Part shown: in pieces, positions 9,404 through 19,914 of the stretch
Layout: the number at the start of each line of letters is the position of its first letter
How positions within the stretch are numbered: the stretch's first letter is position 1
From: Terriglobia bacterium
GTDB taxonomy: Bacteria > Acidobacteriota > Terriglobia > Acidiferrales > UBA7541
Direction of reading: 5' to 3'
Length of the DNA: 41,943 bases
Assembly (NCBI GenBank): GCA_020072805.1
Contig: JAIQGC010000015.1
Span: 1 to 41,943 of the forward strand
The notes under the pieces: generated by a model
The model's database searches: none
What the model saw: the letters and a program-made list of their open reading frames with translations, nothing else
What the model was told of the DNA's origin: nothing
Translations under genes and position numbers: made by a program

Positions 9404-9415
9404 GGAGAAGCGACA

Positions 9416-9796
9416 GTGGCAAGGGTATCGGTTCGCAGAATTTCGCGTGATGAGCACCGCCTCCGTATTCATGAGCGCGTGCGCATGAAGGTCGAAGGAA
9501 CGCCGGAGCGTCCGCGCCTGTGTGTCTACCGCTCGCTGGGACACATCTACGCGCAGGTCATCGACGACCGTTCCGGAAAAACTTTGGTTTCCGCCAGCTC
9601 TCTCGACAAGGAAACCAAGAAGTCTATCAAGGGCGGCGGCAACATCGCCTCGGCCAAGGTCGTCGGCAAAGCCATTGCCGAACGTTCCAAGGCTGCCGGC
9701 ATCGCCAAGGTGGTTTTTGACCGGGGTGGCTATAAATACCACGGCCGCGTAAAAGCGCTGGCCGACGCGGCAAGGGAAGCGGGGTTACAGTTCTAA
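9416..9796 (+). CDS. rplR: 50S ribosomal protein L18
   Basis: L18 mediates 5S rRNA attachment to the large subunit. It has a GTG start at 9416, supported by AAGGAG at about 9 bases upstream. The 126-residue protein has the [20 protein letters not shown] strand region and the C-terminal [21 protein letters not shown] signature. rpsE begins at the very next base after its TAA. Confidence 0.96.
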   Translation: MARVSVRRISRDEHRLRIHERVRMKVEGTPERPRLCVYRSLGHIYAQVIDDRSGKTLVSASSLDKETKKSIKGGGNIASAKVVGKAIAERSKAAGIAKVVFDRGGYKYHGRVKALADAAREAGLQF

Positions 9797-10366
9797 ATGT
9801 CCAAGCAAATTTTGCGTGACAGCCTGGCAGTACGGCGCTCGCTCGATGTCAATCTTTCCGATCTCAAGGACGATGTGGTGGCCATCAACCGCGTCACCAA
9901 GGTCGTCAAGGGCGGCAAGAACATGAGCTTTTCGGCACTGGTCGTGGTCGGTGATCATCACGGCCATGCCGGCTTCGGCATGGGCAAGGCCCGCGAAGTT
10001 CCCATGGCCATCAAAAAGGGCATCGAGCAGGCCAAGAAGAACCTCATCAAGCTCAACATGAAGGGCTCGACCATTCCTCACCAGGTCATCGGCCGTTACG
10101 GCTCCGCTCAGGTCCTTCTCAAGCCCGCCCCCGAGGGCACCGGCGTGATCGCCGGCGGCCCCGTGCGCAAGGTCATGCAGGTGGCCGGCATTCATAACGT
10201 GCTCACCAAGTCCCTGGGCACGTCCAACCCGCACAACGTCATCAAGGCGACCTTCGCGGCCCTGCTGGGCTTGAAGGATGCCGCCCAGGTGGCCGAAACC
10301 CGCTCCAAGACCGTCGAGGAGATGATGGGCCGGCCCCGGGAAAAAGCGGCAGGGGAAAGTAAATGA
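9797..10366 (+). CDS. rpsE: 30S ribosomal protein S5
   Basis: S5 acts in decoding fidelity and mRNA unwinding. The N-terminal double-stranded-RNA-binding-like domain ([18 protein letters not shown]) and the C-terminal domain ([23 protein letters not shown]) are intact. The 189-residue length exceeds that of E. coli S5 by some 20 residues, at the C-terminus. It abuts rplR with no gap and overlaps rpmD by 4 bases (ATGA, 10363-10366), so translation is likely coupled. Confidence 0.97.
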   Translation: MSKQILRDSLAVRRSLDVNLSDLKDDVVAINRVTKVVKGGKNMSFSALVVVGDHHGHAGFGMGKAREVPMAIKKGIEQAKKNLIKLNMKGSTIPHQVIGRYGSAQVLLKPAPEGTGVIAGGPVRKVMQVAGIHNVLTKSLGTSNPHNVIKATFAALLGLKDAAQVAETRSKTVEEMMGRPREKAAGESK

Positions 10367-10575
10367 CCAGCCAGAAAAAAGCATCCGCCAAGAAGCCGGC
10401 CGGAACCGTGAAAATCAAGTGGGTGGTGAGCTTCATCGGCAGCACCGATGACATCCGCCAGACCGTTCGCGGACTGGGCCTGCGCAAATTGAACCGCGTC
10501 GTCGAACGCGAAGACACTCCGGAGGTGCGCGGCATGATTCACAAGGTCCGCCATCTCGTGAAGGTGGTGGAGTAA
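10363..10575 (+). CDS. rpmD: 50S ribosomal protein L30
   Basis: L30 is a small peripheral 50S protein that many bacterial lineages lack. The 70 residues contain the signature [21 protein letters not shown] and the C-terminal [11 protein letters not shown]. About 15 N-terminal residues ([11 protein letters not shown]) are an extra basic lead-in. It overlaps the rpsE stop by 4 bases. Confidence 0.95.
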   Translation: MTSQKKASAKKPAGTVKIKWVVSFIGSTDDIRQTVRGLGLRKLNRVVEREDTPEVRGMIHKVRHLVKVVE

Positions 10576-10579
10576 GACC

Positions 10580-11029
10580 ATGGCCATCAATCTATCCAAT
10601 TTGAAGCCGCCCAAGGGCTCCCGCAAGCGCAAAGTCCGCGTGGGCCGCGGCATGGGTTCCAAGCTCGGCCGCACGGCCGGCAAGGGCAACAAGGGACAGA
10701 AGTCCCGCACCGGCTATTCCCGCCGCCGCGGTTTCGAGGGCGGCCAGATGCCCCTGCATCGCCGCATGCCCAAGCGCGGCTTCCACAATCCCTTCGAGAA
10801 GTCCTTCTCGATCGTCAACGTGGAAAGCCTCAACGTCTTCCCGGCCGGCGAAACGATTACCCCGGAACTGCTCCGCGCGCATGGCTTCGTGCGCAGCGCC
10901 ACCGACCTGGTCAAAATCCTCGGCGACGGGGAATTGAAGTCCAAACTTTCCGTGCACGCGCACGCTTTCAGCGCCTCGGCTAAACAGAAGATCGTTGCCG
11001 CCGGCGGAACCGCCGAGGTCCTGAGCTAA
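10580..11029 (+). CDS. rplO: 50S ribosomal protein L15
   Basis: L15 helps late 50S assembly. The 149-residue product has the typical [20 protein letters not shown] opening, the Gly/Lys-rich [20 protein letters not shown] stretch and the [15 protein letters not shown] motif. It lies directly before secY, the standard order. The start is 4 bases after rpmD. Confidence 0.97.
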   Translation: MAINLSNLKPPKGSRKRKVRVGRGMGSKLGRTAGKGNKGQKSRTGYSRRRGFEGGQMPLHRRMPKRGFHNPFEKSFSIVNVESLNVFPAGETITPELLRAHGFVRSATDLVKILGDGELKSKLSVHAHAFSASAKQKIVAAGGTAEVLS

Positions 11030-11036
11030 GGTAATT

Positions 11037-12437
11037 ATGAACCGCTTCCTGCAAGCATTGGCGAACCTCTTCCGCATCGAAGATCTGCGGAAGCGGGTCC
11101 TCTTTACCCTGGCTCTGCTGGCGGTCTATCGCATCGGCGCGCACATCCCCACGCCGGGAATCAACACCGCCCTCCTGCAGCAGATGTTCGAACAGGGCAA
11201 GGGTTCCATGCTGGGCATCTTCGACCTCTTCAGCGGCGGCAATTTCCGCCGCCTCACTATTTTCGCCCTGGGCATCATGCCCTATATCACCTCGTCCATC
11301 ATTCTGCAGCTGCTCACCGTGGTTTTTCCCTACCTTGAGCGCCTGCAGAAGGAAGGCGAGCTGGGCCGCCGCAAGATTACCCAGTACACCCGCTACCTGA
11401 CCATCGTCTTGAGCGTTATCCAGTCCATGACCATCGCCGGAACCCTGCAGCGCGCCACCGGCGCCGGCGGCCAGTCCATGGTCTATAACCCCGGCTGGGG
11501 CTTCACCGTAATGACCGTGATCACCCTGACCACCGGCTCGGCCTTCATCATGTGGCTCGGCGAGCAGATCAGCGAACGCGGCATCGGCAATGGCATGTCC
11601 CTGATCATCTTCGTCGGCATCGTCGTGGGCCTGCCCCGCGCCGCCGCGGACCTCTATGACAAGGCCAAGACTCAGGCCTGGGGGCAGTTCACGTTCCCCG
11701 CGCTGCTTCTTCTCATCGGCATGATGGTTGCCGTGGTGGCCTTCATCGTCTTTGTTGAAGGCGGCCAGCGCCGCATCCCCGTGCAGTACGCCAAGCGCAT
11801 GGTCGGCCGCAAGATGCTTGGCGGGCAGATGACCTACTTGCCCCTGCGCGTGAATTCCGGCGGCGTTATCCCTCCCATTTTCGCCAGTTCCTTGCTGGCC
11901 CTTCCGGCCACGGTAGCCATGGTCTTCTCCCAGTACAAGTTCCTGACCACTTTTGCCGACGCCCTGCGTTGGGGAGAACCCCTTTACACCGTGGTCTATG
12001 TCACCATGATTCTGCTGTTCGCGTTCTTCTACATCGGGATCGTCTTCAATCCGACCGAGCTCGCGGACAACATGCGCAAGAACGGCGGCTTCATCCCGGG
12101 CATCCGCCCGGGCCGCAACACCTCCGAACACGTCAGCCGCATCCTGAAGCACCTGACGTTCATCGGCGCGGTATACCTGGCTCTGGTCTGCTTGATCCCC
12201 GAATGGATGATTGCCGGCATCAAGCTGCATCACATCTGGGGAGTCGGGCCGTGGTTTGACGCGCACTTCCCGCGCTGGATTCTGGAAGGTTTGGGCGTGC
12301 AGTTTTATTTCGGCGGCACTTCGCTGCTGATCGTTGTTGGTGTGGCCATGGATACCGTGCAGCAGCTCGAAGCACAGCTGGTCATGCGCAATTACGAAGG
12401 TTTTGCGCGGAAGGGCCGGATTCGCGGCCGGCGTTAA
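11037..12437 (+). CDS. secY: Protein translocase channel subunit SecY
   Basis: SecY forms the inner-membrane channel through which SecA and the ribosome export or insert proteins. The 466 residues contain ten hydrophobic spans. Recognisable pieces are YRIGAHIPTPGIN (TM1 and plug start), GIMPYITSSIILQLL, GERGIGNG-like SERGIGNGMSLIIF, and the C-terminal cytosolic loop NPTELADNMRKNGGFIPGIRPG that binds SecA and ribosomes. Length is slightly above the usual 430-440. It starts 7 bases after rplO with TAAGG upstream. The partner secA is at 32114 in this window. Confidence 0.97.
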   Translation: MNRFLQALANLFRIEDLRKRVLFTLALLAVYRIGAHIPTPGINTALLQQMFEQGKGSMLGIFDLFSGGNFRRLTIFALGIMPYITSSIILQLLTVVFPYLERLQKEGELGRRKITQYTRYLTIVLSVIQSMTIAGTLQRATGAGGQSMVYNPGWGFTVMTVITLTTGSAFIMWLGEQISERGIGNGMSLIIFVGIVVGLPRAAADLYDKAKTQAWGQFTFPALLLLIGMMVAVVAFIVFVEGGQRRIPVQYAKRMVGRKMLGGQMTYLPLRVNSGGVIPPIFASSLLALPATVAMVFSQYKFLTTFADALRWGEPLYTVVYVTMILLFAFFYIGIVFNPTELADNMRKNGGFIPGIRPGRNTSEHVSRILKHLTFIGAVYLALVCLIPEWMIAGIKLHHIWGVGPWFDAHFPRWILEGLGVQFYFGGTSLLIVVGVAMDTVQQLEAQLVMRNYEGFARKGRIRGRR

Positions 12438-12452
12438 ACGGAGGGCTGTGGC

Positions 12453-13151
12453 TTGGCGCCGGCCAGACAATCCAGTCCGCGAACGAAGGACCAGTTGCAC
12501 CGCGCGGTGATTTTTCTCGGGCCTCCGGGCGCGGGAAAAGGTACGCAGGCCAAGGAACTCGCGCGGCACTATGGAGTGCCGCACCTTTCGACGGGCGATC
12601 TGTTTCGCGAGCACGTCGTGCAGGGAACGCCGCTGGGGCTGGCTGCCAAGCCCATTATGGAGCGGGGCGAGCTGGTGCCGGACTCGATCGTCCTGAAAAT
12701 GGTCGAGACGCGCATTACCCAGCCGGATTGCGCCAAAGGTTTTGTCTTTGACGGCTTTCCGCGGACCGTGGCCCAGGCCCAGTGGCTGGGCGAGCTGCTC
12801 AAGCAGCAGGGCTACAAACGGCCCGTGGTGGTGCACTTCGCCATCGAGCCGGCCCTGCTCATCCGCCGCCTGACCGGCCGGCGCATGTGCAAGGTGGGCG
12901 GAGAGATTTACAACGTTTTCGAGCGTCCCACGAAAGTCGCGGGGCGCTGCGATAACGACGGCGGGGAACTGGAGCAGCGCCCCGACGACCGGGAAGAAGT
13001 TATCGGTCCCCGGCTGGCGGCCTACGAGAAGCAGACCGCGCCTCTGGTGGCTTATTACCGGCGGCTGGGTCTGCTGCACGACGTGGATGCGGCCAGGGCG
13101 GTGACGGAAGTTTTCGAGCGGGTGCTGGAAGTCGTCGGCGGAGCGCGATAA
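12453..13151 (+). CDS. adk: Adenylate kinase
   Basis: Adenylate kinase interconverts ATP plus AMP with 2 ADP in the cytosol. The P-loop GPPGAGKGT is at residues 23-31, FDGFPRT near 99-105, and the long LID domain follows. The frame has no ATG near its start; TTG at 12453 fits best, with GGAGG at 12440-12444, and gives a 15-residue lead before the canonical VIFLGPPG. The LID zinc site is partly lost: C146 and C166 are kept and D169 replaces the fourth Cys as in some family members, but the second position is G149. The location secY-adk-map is canonical. Confidence 0.96.
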   Translation: MAPARQSSPRTKDQLHRAVIFLGPPGAGKGTQAKELARHYGVPHLSTGDLFREHVVQGTPLGLAAKPIMERGELVPDSIVLKMVETRITQPDCAKGFVFDGFPRTVAQAQWLGELLKQQGYKRPVVVHFAIEPALLIRRLTGRRMCKVGGEIYNVFERPTKVAGRCDNDGGELEQRPDDREEVIGPRLAAYEKQTAPLVAYYRRLGLLHDVDAARAVTEVFERVLEVVGGAR

Positions 13152-13155
13152 CGCA

Positions 13156-13929
13156 ATGGCCATTCATCTGCGCAGCGCCGAGGAACTCGAGAAGATGCAC
13201 CGGGCCGGGTTGATCGTCTGGGATGTGCTGAACGCCTTGCGCCAGTTGGTCAAGCCGGGGCTCTCGACGATGGACCTGGAAAAGTTCGCCGAGCAGAAGA
13301 TCGCCGGCTTACCCGGGCAGCCCGCTTTTAAGGGTTATCGCGGTTATCCGTGCGTGCTTTGCACCTCGGTGAACAGCGAGATTGTCCACGGGATTCCGTC
13401 GCCCAAGTGCACGTTGCGCGCGGGCGATATCGTCTCGGTGGATTTTGGGATGGTGGTGGACGGCTATTACGCGGATTCGGCCGTGACCATCCCGGTGGGT
13501 TCCATCGCTCCGGAGCTGCAAAAGCTCCTCGATGTGACCCGCGAAGGGCTCGACCGCGCCATCGATAAGATGCGCGTCGGCAACCGCCTCGGCGATGTCG
13601 GCCATGCGGTGCAGAGTTGGGTCGAGCAGAACGGTTTTTCGGTGGTGCGGGAGTTTGTCGGGCACGGCATCGGTACCAAGATGCATGACGAGCCCAATCT
13701 CCCCAACTACGGCGAACCCGGGCGCGGCGCGCGATTGCAGGAAGGCATGGTCATCGCCGTCGAGCCTATGGTTAACGCGGGCAAACCGGCGGTGCGCATG
13801 CGGGACGAGTGGACGGCGGAAACCGCCGACGGCAGCCCCTCGGCTCACTTCGAGCACACTGTGGCGGTGACCGCCAGCGGGCCTTGGATTTTGACCAGGC
13901 CCCGGGATGTCACCGGGCCGTCGTGGTAA
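13156..13929 (+). CDS. map: Methionine aminopeptidase, type I
   Basis: This cytosolic metalloprotease removes the initiator Met from nascent chains. The five metal ligands are visible: D96, D107, H170, E203 and E233, in the contexts VDFG, YYADSAV, GHGIG, VEPM and HFEHT. The substrate-side histidine H79 (IVHGIPS) is also present. The 257 residues lack an N-terminal zinc-finger extension, so it is the short type Ia form. It starts 4 bases after adk, consistent with one transcript. Confidence 0.97.
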   Translation: MAIHLRSAEELEKMHRAGLIVWDVLNALRQLVKPGLSTMDLEKFAEQKIAGLPGQPAFKGYRGYPCVLCTSVNSEIVHGIPSPKCTLRAGDIVSVDFGMVVDGYYADSAVTIPVGSIAPELQKLLDVTREGLDRAIDKMRVGNRLGDVGHAVQSWVEQNGFSVVREFVGHGIGTKMHDEPNLPNYGEPGRGARLQEGMVIAVEPMVNAGKPAVRMRDEWTAETADGSPSAHFEHTVAVTASGPWILTRPRDVTGPSW

Positions 13930-13944
13930 GCCGAACAGGAGCGT

Positions 13945-14208
13945 ATGGCCAGACATCGCGAGGACGATAAGAAAAAGGGCGACTCGGGCAATCCCAAAGA
14001 GGATGCCATTGAAGTCATGGCCACGGTCATCGAGCCGCTGCCCAACGCCATGTTTCGGGTGGAGCTGGAGAATAAACACCAGGTCCTGGCGCATGTTTCC
14101 GGCAAGATGCGCAAGAACTTCATCCGCATCCTGGCCGGGGACAAGGTTGCCGTGGAGCTGTCGCCGTACGATCTGACCCGCGGCCGGATCGTGTATCGGT
14201 ACAAGTAA
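13945..14208 (+). CDS. infA: Translation initiation factor IF-1 with an N-terminal extension
   Basis: IF-1 occupies the 30S A site during initiation. The OB-fold core ([20 protein letters not shown], then [20 protein letters not shown]) is complete. The 87 residues exceed the standard 72 by about 15; the extra part is the charged N-terminus [15 protein letters not shown] before KEDAIEV. The ATG at 13945 has AGGAG only 3 bases away. No other start exists between it and the conserved core, so the extension appears genuine. It is followed by rpmJ. Confidence 0.95.
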   Translation: MARHREDDKKKGDSGNPKEDAIEVMATVIEPLPNAMFRVELENKHQVLAHVSGKMRKNFIRILAGDKVAVELSPYDLTRGRIVYRYK

Positions 14209-14230
14209 GGCCGGGCGAGGAGCGAGAAGC

Positions 14231-14344
14231 ATGAAAGTGCGGTCATCGGTTAAGAAAATTTGCGACAAGTGCAAGGTGATTCACCGGCGCGGAGTTGTGC
14301 GCGTCATTTGCATCAACCCGAAGCATAAGCAGCGTCAAGGGTAA
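14231..14344 (+). CDS. rpmJ: 50S ribosomal protein L36
   Basis: L36 is the smallest 50S protein, with a zinc-ribbon fold. I translated this 37-codon frame by hand: it begins [17 protein letters not shown] and has the ligands C11, C14, C27 and H32, so it is the zinc-binding form. AGGAGCGAGAAGC lies upstream of the ATG. The placement infA-rpmJ-rpsM is the usual one. Confidence 0.96.
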   Translation: MKVRSSVKKICDKCKVIHRRGVVRVICINPKHKQRQG

Positions 14345-14353
14345 GGAGAAGGC

Positions 14354-14743
14354 ATGGCACGTATTGCAGGTGTTGATCTACCGCCACAGAAGCGAATTTG
14401 GGTCGGGCTGACCTCCATTTATGGAATCGGGCAGCACCGCGCCAAGGAACTTTGCGCCAAGGCCGGCGTGGACCATACGAAAAAGGTCCGCGATCTCACC
14501 GAGGAGGAGACCAACCATCTCCGCCAGGAGATCGAAAAGGAAGGCCGCGTGGAAGGCGATCTCCGCAAGGAGATCCAGATGAATATCCGCCGCCTCATTG
14601 AAATTCAGTGCTACCGCGGCATCCGTCACCGGCGCAACCTGCCCGTGCGCGGACAGCGCACCCACACCAACGCCCGCACCCGCAAGGGTCCGCGCCGCGG
14701 CGCCGTGGCGGCCAAGAAGAAGGTCACCGGTAAGAAGGGCTAA
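14354..14743 (+). CDS. rpsM: 30S ribosomal protein S13
   Basis: S13 is in the 30S head and bridges to L5 and the P-site tRNA. The 129-residue product starts [14 protein letters not shown], contains the helix-two-turn-helix ALTSIYGIG-type region ([15 protein letters not shown]) and the C-terminal [16 protein letters not shown] motif with a short Lys-rich tail. AAGGAGAAGGC precedes the ATG. First ribosomal gene of the alpha cluster. Confidence 0.97.
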   Translation: MARIAGVDLPPQKRIWVGLTSIYGIGQHRAKELCAKAGVDHTKKVRDLTEEETNHLRQEIEKEGRVEGDLRKEIQMNIRRLIEIQCYRGIRHRRNLPVRGQRTHTNARTRKGPRRGAVAAKKKVTGKKG

Positions 14744-14801
14744 GGGTTAAGAATTCCGGCGGCTCCGGCCGCCGCGATACACGCTAGAAACGGAGTTACA
14801 C

Positions 14802-15254
14802 GTGGCCAAGGAACAACAGAGCGCGGCGCCGGAAACAGCGGCAACAGGCAAAGCGGCCGCCGCCAAGCGCAAGAAGGAATTTAAAAAGAAGCGGGAACGC
14901 CGCGTCGTGCCCCACGGTCTGGTGCATATTCAGGCGACGTTCAACAACACGCAGATCACCATCACCGACCCCGATGGCCGGGTTCTGTGCTGGTCCTCCG
15001 CGGGCGCCATCGGCTTCAAGGGTTCCCGCAAGGGCACGCCCTATGCCGCGCAGCAGGCTTCGCTGGGCGCCGCCGGCACCGCTCGCGATCAGTACGGCAT
15101 GAAGAGCGTGGAAGTCCGCGTGAAGGGCCCTGGCTCCGGGCGCGAATCCGCCGTCCGCGCTCTCGCCGCCGCCGGGCTGCACATCGTGGTCATTCGCGAT
15201 GTCACCCCCATCCCGCACAACGGCTGCCGTCCGCCCAAGCGCCGCCGTGTATAA
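14802..15254 (+). CDS. rpsK: 30S ribosomal protein S11 with an N-terminal basic extension
   Basis: S11 binds the 30S platform near the mRNA exit. The GTG start at 14802 has CGGAG at 14791-14795. Residues 1 to about 33 are Ala/Lys-rich and longer than usual. The core has [32 protein letters not shown] and the conserved C-terminus [12 protein letters not shown]. Length 150 compares with about 129 for E. coli. Confidence 0.96.
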   Translation: MAKEQQSAAPETAATGKAAAAKRKKEFKKKRERRVVPHGLVHIQATFNNTQITITDPDGRVLCWSSAGAIGFKGSRKGTPYAAQQASLGAAGTARDQYGMKSVEVRVKGPGSGRESAVRALAAAGLHIVVIRDVTPIPHNGCRPPKRRRV

Positions 15255-15325
15255 GAGTTTGAGTTCGAACAGGACGGGCCAGCAGGCCTGTTCCTCCCGA
15301 GAAATTCGGGGAAGGAGATAAGAAG

Positions 15326-15958
15326 TTGGCAAGACACCGAGATGCAGTCTGTCGCCTGTGCCGCCGGGAAGCGCAAAAGCTGTTCCTAAAAGGCTTGCGC
15401 TGCTTTACCGAGAAGTGCGCGATCGAGAAGCGCAACTTCGTTCCGGGCCAGCACGGGCAGTCGCGGCGGCCCAAGGTCGCCGGTTATGGCCTCCAGTTGC
15501 GCGAAAAGCAGAAGGTCAAGCGCACCTATGGCCTGCTGGAACGCCAGTTCCGCAACTATTTTGAAAAGGCGGAACGCGGCAAGGGCCCCACGGGCGAAAA
15601 CCTGATCGTCATGCTCGAACGCCGCCTGGACAACGCCGTCTGGCGCTCCGGCTTGGCCTCTTCGCGCTCCCAGGCCCGCCAGCTGGTGCTCCACGGCCAC
15701 GTTCAGATCAACGGGAAGAAGGTCAATATCCCTTCCTACCTGGTCAGCGTTGGCGAGGAGATCGCCCTCAAGGAAAAGATGCACCAGAACGCCATGGTGC
15801 TCGAAGCCCGCAACGTGGCCCAGAGTCAGGGCGCCGTTCCCTGGCTCGAACAGGACCGCGAGCACTGCAAGGCGCGCGTCGTGGCCCTGCCCAAGCGCGA
15901 TGACGTTCAGACGCCGCCGATCACCGAGCAGCTTATCGTCGAGCTCTATTCGAAGTAA
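15326..15958 (+). CDS. rpsD: 30S ribosomal protein S4, zinc-cysteine type
   Basis: S4 nucleates 30S assembly and in E. coli represses the alpha operon. The TTG start at 15326, with AAGGAGA about 8 bases upstream, gives a start of the MARHRDAVCRLCRRE type. Four cysteines, C9, C12, C26 and C31, form the C+ zinc motif. The S4 RNA-binding domain (LASSRSQARQLVLHGHVQIN) is near residues 110-130. The 210-residue length is typical. Confidence 0.96.
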   Translation: MARHRDAVCRLCRREAQKLFLKGLRCFTEKCAIEKRNFVPGQHGQSRRPKVAGYGLQLREKQKVKRTYGLLERQFRNYFEKAERGKGPTGENLIVMLERRLDNAVWRSGLASSRSQARQLVLHGHVQINGKKVNIPSYLVSVGEEIALKEKMHQNAMVLEARNVAQSQGAVPWLEQDREHCKARVVALPKRDDVQTPPITEQLIVELYSK

Positions 15959-16030
15959 GGCCCTCTGGAAACGGCGCTGTGCGCCGCAACGCATGGATGT
16001 CCGGCCTCGCCGGACAGAAGGAAGGCAACG

Positions 16031-17059
16031 ATGTGGAAGGGATTTCAGAAGCCAAAGCGTCTGGCGGCCGAACTTGAGTCGCTGACCGAAAAGTACGGGC
16101 GCTTTTCCGCGCAGCCGTTCGAGCGCGGATGGGGCACCACCGTCGGCAATACGCTGCGCCGCGCCCTGCTCAGTTCCATTGAGGGCGCCGCCATCACCGC
16201 CGTCAAGATCGAGGGCGTGCTGCACGAATTCTCCTCGATCCCCGGCGTCGTCGAGGATGCCACCGACATCATCCTCAATCTCAAGCAGGTGCCCATCAAG
16301 CTCAATACCGACCTGCCCAAGACCATCTATTTCAACGTCGAAAATCCCGGCCCGGTGACCTCCGCCATGATCGAAGAAGACGCCGACTTCGCCATCCTCG
16401 ACAAGTCCGTCTATATCGCCACGGTCAGCGAGGGCGGCAAGATGCAGGTCGAAATGCGCGTCAAGAACGGCCGCGGCTATATGGCCGCCGACCGCAACTT
16501 TGACGAAGACCTGCCCATCGGCTACATCCCCGTGGACTCCATCCACTCGCCCGTCCGCAAGGTCAACTATTCCGTGGAAGCCGCCCGTCTCGGCCAGATG
16601 ACCGATTACGAAAAGCTGCTTCTCGAAGTCTGGACCAACGGCGCCATCACTCCCCAGGATGCCATCGGCCTTGCCGCCAAGCTGGTCAAGGACCACATGA
16701 GCATCTTCATCAACTTTGAAGAGCAGCCCGAAATGGTCGAAGCCCCCACCGAGATGTCCCACGATCCCCGCCTCGAGCATCTGGACCGCTCCGTCGAGGA
16801 ACTGGAACTCTCCGTGCGCTCCTACAACTGCCTCAAGAACGCCAACATCCAGAGCATTCGCGAACTCGTGCAGAAAAGCGAAAACGAAATGCTCAAGACC
16901 AAGAACTTTGGCCGCAAATCGCTCAATGAAATTAAGGAAATTCTCCACAAGATGGGCCTGAGCCTGGGCATGAAGTTCGATGAGCACGGCCGCATCATCT
17001 GGCCGCCGCTCCCCAGCCAGACCGCGCCTCCGGCGTCGGAAGACTCGGTGGGACTCTAA
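16031..17059 (+). CDS. rpoA: DNA-directed RNA polymerase subunit alpha
   Basis: Alpha dimerises to scaffold beta and beta-prime, and its C-terminal domain binds UP elements and activators. The N-terminal domain (about residues 1-230) shows [20 protein letters not shown] and [12 protein letters not shown]. The linker is short, and the helix-hairpin-helix C-terminal domain ([18 protein letters not shown] to [13 protein letters not shown]) spans about residues 250-315. Length is 342. AAGGAAGGCAACG precedes the ATG. Two small hairpins sit in the 72-base gap after rpsD. Confidence 0.98.
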   Translation: MWKGFQKPKRLAAELESLTEKYGRFSAQPFERGWGTTVGNTLRRALLSSIEGAAITAVKIEGVLHEFSSIPGVVEDATDIILNLKQVPIKLNTDLPKTIYFNVENPGPVTSAMIEEDADFAILDKSVYIATVSEGGKMQVEMRVKNGRGYMAADRNFDEDLPIGYIPVDSIHSPVRKVNYSVEAARLGQMTDYEKLLLEVWTNGAITPQDAIGLAAKLVKDHMSIFINFEEQPEMVEAPTEMSHDPRLEHLDRSVEELELSVRSYNCLKNANIQSIRELVQKSENEMLKTKNFGRKSLNEIKEILHKMGLSLGMKFDEHGRIIWPPLPSQTAPPASEDSVGL

Positions 17060-17079
17060 AGGCGGCAAGGGACTAAACC

Positions 17080-17502
17080 ATGAGACATCTTAAATCGGGA
17101 TCGAAACTCGGACGCAACCCCGCGCATCGCCGCGCAACTCTGCGCAATCTCGTCACCAATCTCCTCGAACACGGGCGCATCACCACCACGCTCACGCGCG
17201 CCAAGGCCACGCGCCCCGTCGCCGAGAAGATCATCACCCTCGGCAAGCGCGACACTCTCCAGTCCCGGCGCCAGGCGGCGGCTTACCTTCAGACGCCCCA
17301 GGTCACCCAGAAACTGTTCAGTGAAATCGCGCCTAAATTCGCCGACCGCTCCGGCGGCTATACCCGCATCATTCCCGGCGGCATCCGCGTCGGGGACGGC
17401 GCCAAAGTCGCCATCCTCGAACTGGTCACCTACGAATTCAAGCGCAAGGAAAAGAAGGCGGCGCCCAAGAAAGAAGAGCCCGCCGAGAAGGCCGCCAGCT
17501 AA
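17080..17502 (+). CDS. rplQ: 50S ribosomal protein L17 with a Lys/Glu/Ala tail
   Basis: L17 lies on the solvent side near the tunnel exit. The 140 residues begin [19 protein letters not shown], with [20 protein letters not shown] next, and contain [15 protein letters not shown]. The final 20 or so residues ([11 protein letters not shown] end) are a charged low-complexity tail. It is the last gene of the superoperon; an intrinsic terminator follows 28 bases after the stop. Confidence 0.97.
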   Translation: MRHLKSGSKLGRNPAHRRATLRNLVTNLLEHGRITTTLTRAKATRPVAEKIITLGKRDTLQSRRQAAAYLQTPQVTQKLFSEIAPKFADRSGGYTRIIPGGIRVGDGAKVAILELVTYEFKRKEKKAAPKKEEPAEKAAS

Positions 17503-17530
17503 ACTTGGCCTTTCCTCCGCAAAATCCCCG

Positions 17531-17568
17531 GCCCGCGATGCTTCACCGTCGCGGGCTTTTCTTTTTTC
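17531..17568 (+). terminator. Intrinsic terminator after rplQ
   Basis: A perfect 8-bp stem, GCCCGCGA (17531-17538) with TCGCGGGC (17549-17556), encloses a 10-base loop. It is followed by TTTTCTTTTTT. It closes the ribosomal superoperon. Confidence 0.93.
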
Positions 17569-17898
17569 TGTGCTGAGTTTTGCCGAATAAAAATAGGCCC
17601 GAATACCGAAATTGGGCAGATGCCAGCAAACTTATTTTTCTTTCTTTCAGTCCCTTACCCCTTGAAAATCCAACCTCGGCGAAGTTGTATTTTTCCCGGT
17701 CATCTCCAAATAGATCTGTCATTCCGACCGGAGGGACGGCGCTTTTGCCGTCCCGAAGCGGAGGAATCTCTCTTTAGCTTCGGAATTCAGGATAAACCAA
17801 AGGCGGTGATCGTGAGACCCCGAAGTTTTTTCGGGGCCGATCGAAGATTCCGACCCGGTCGGAAAGGATCTCCCCTGTTTGTGTTTGCAGACGGACGT
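17569..17898 (+). other. Intergenic region with stacked hairpins between rplQ and the VanZ-like gene
   Basis: No credible gene is seen in these 330 bases. They contain a dispersed-repeat copy at 17717-17775. Two further inverted repeats follow: CCCCGAA/TTCGGGG at 17818-17836, framed by GATCG/CGATC, and TTCCGAC/GTCGGAA at 17848-17864. The left part (17580-17700) is locally AT-richer. The hairpins lie downstream of the minus-strand VanZ-like gene and may limit read-through, but no T tract follows in that direction. Confidence 0.7.
17717..17775 (+). repeat. Dispersed hairpin repeat, copy 1
   Basis: The segment starts TGTCATTCCGA and ends GGAGGAATCTCTCTTT. Between these lies an 8-bp stem, GGGACGGC (17733-17740) with GCCGTCCC (17747-17754). 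The same edge motifs recur at 24902, 36258 and 37034. Confidence 0.75.
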
Positions 17899-18348
17899 TT
17901 ACCCCTGCCGCTCACCCCGCCACCGGTACCACGCCCAGCAGCACACCATCGCCACCAGCGCCCCCGTCGAATCCAGCAGCGAATCCCATCCGCTGGCCGT
18001 CCGGCTGGCCACAAACGACTGGTGCACCTCGTCCAGCACCGCATAACCCGCGGCCAGACTCAGCGCCATGCCTGCCCACGCCCATCGCCAGCCCTTTTCT
18101 TCCCCGCGCAACCCGCGGTAGAGCAGCAGCCCGAACACAAAATATTCAATGAAATGCCCCGATTTGCGCACCAGAAAGTGAATCGCGCGCACATGTTCGC
18201 GGCTGATCCCCGGAAAAATCCACCGCAGCAGCGGCTCCAGAATCCGCCCGGTGTGCTGCGCCGAAAATGCATCGGTGGAAAAGCTCCAGATTACCGCCGC
18301 CCAGCACAGCGCCGGGAGCCACGGCCGAATCCAGCGGAGCCTGTTCAT
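17899..18348 (-). CDS. VanZ-like family membrane protein
   Basis: The 149-residue protein belongs to the VanZ-like family (PF04892), whose founding member affects teicoplanin resistance but whose general function is unknown. The evidence is the RKSGHFIEYFVFGLLLYRGL block and the C-terminal DEVHQSFVASRTASGWDSLL motif, with about four hydrophobic spans. I start at 18348 (MNRLRWIRPWLP). The frame is open further upstream, to 18543, but that part lies inside guaB in another frame and is Arg/His-rich noise. It lies 62 bases downstream of guaB on the same strand and may be cotranscribed. The ribosome-binding site is weak. Confidence 0.85.
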   Translation of the reverse strand: MNRLRWIRPWLPALCWAAVIWSFSTDAFSAQHTGRILEPLLRWIFPGISREHVRAIHFLVRKSGHFIEYFVFGLLLYRGLRGEEKGWRWAWAGMALSLAAGYAVLDEVHQSFVASRTASGWDSLLDSTGALVAMVCCWAWYRWRGERQG

Positions 18349-18410
18349 TTCAGCAGGGAACCGCGAAAGAAATTGATTGCTGTGCAGAAGTCCGTGGAAT
18401 GGGGTGCACC

Positions 18411-19871
<1,461 letters not shown>

Positions 19872-19914
19872 TCCTGTCTCTTTTCTCTCCGGATTTGCCC
19901 TCTAAAACGACAAC

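Noticed and set aside
10980-13163. A 727-codon open frame antisense to secY and adk
   Set aside because: Shadow frame; no motif and no ribosome-binding site.
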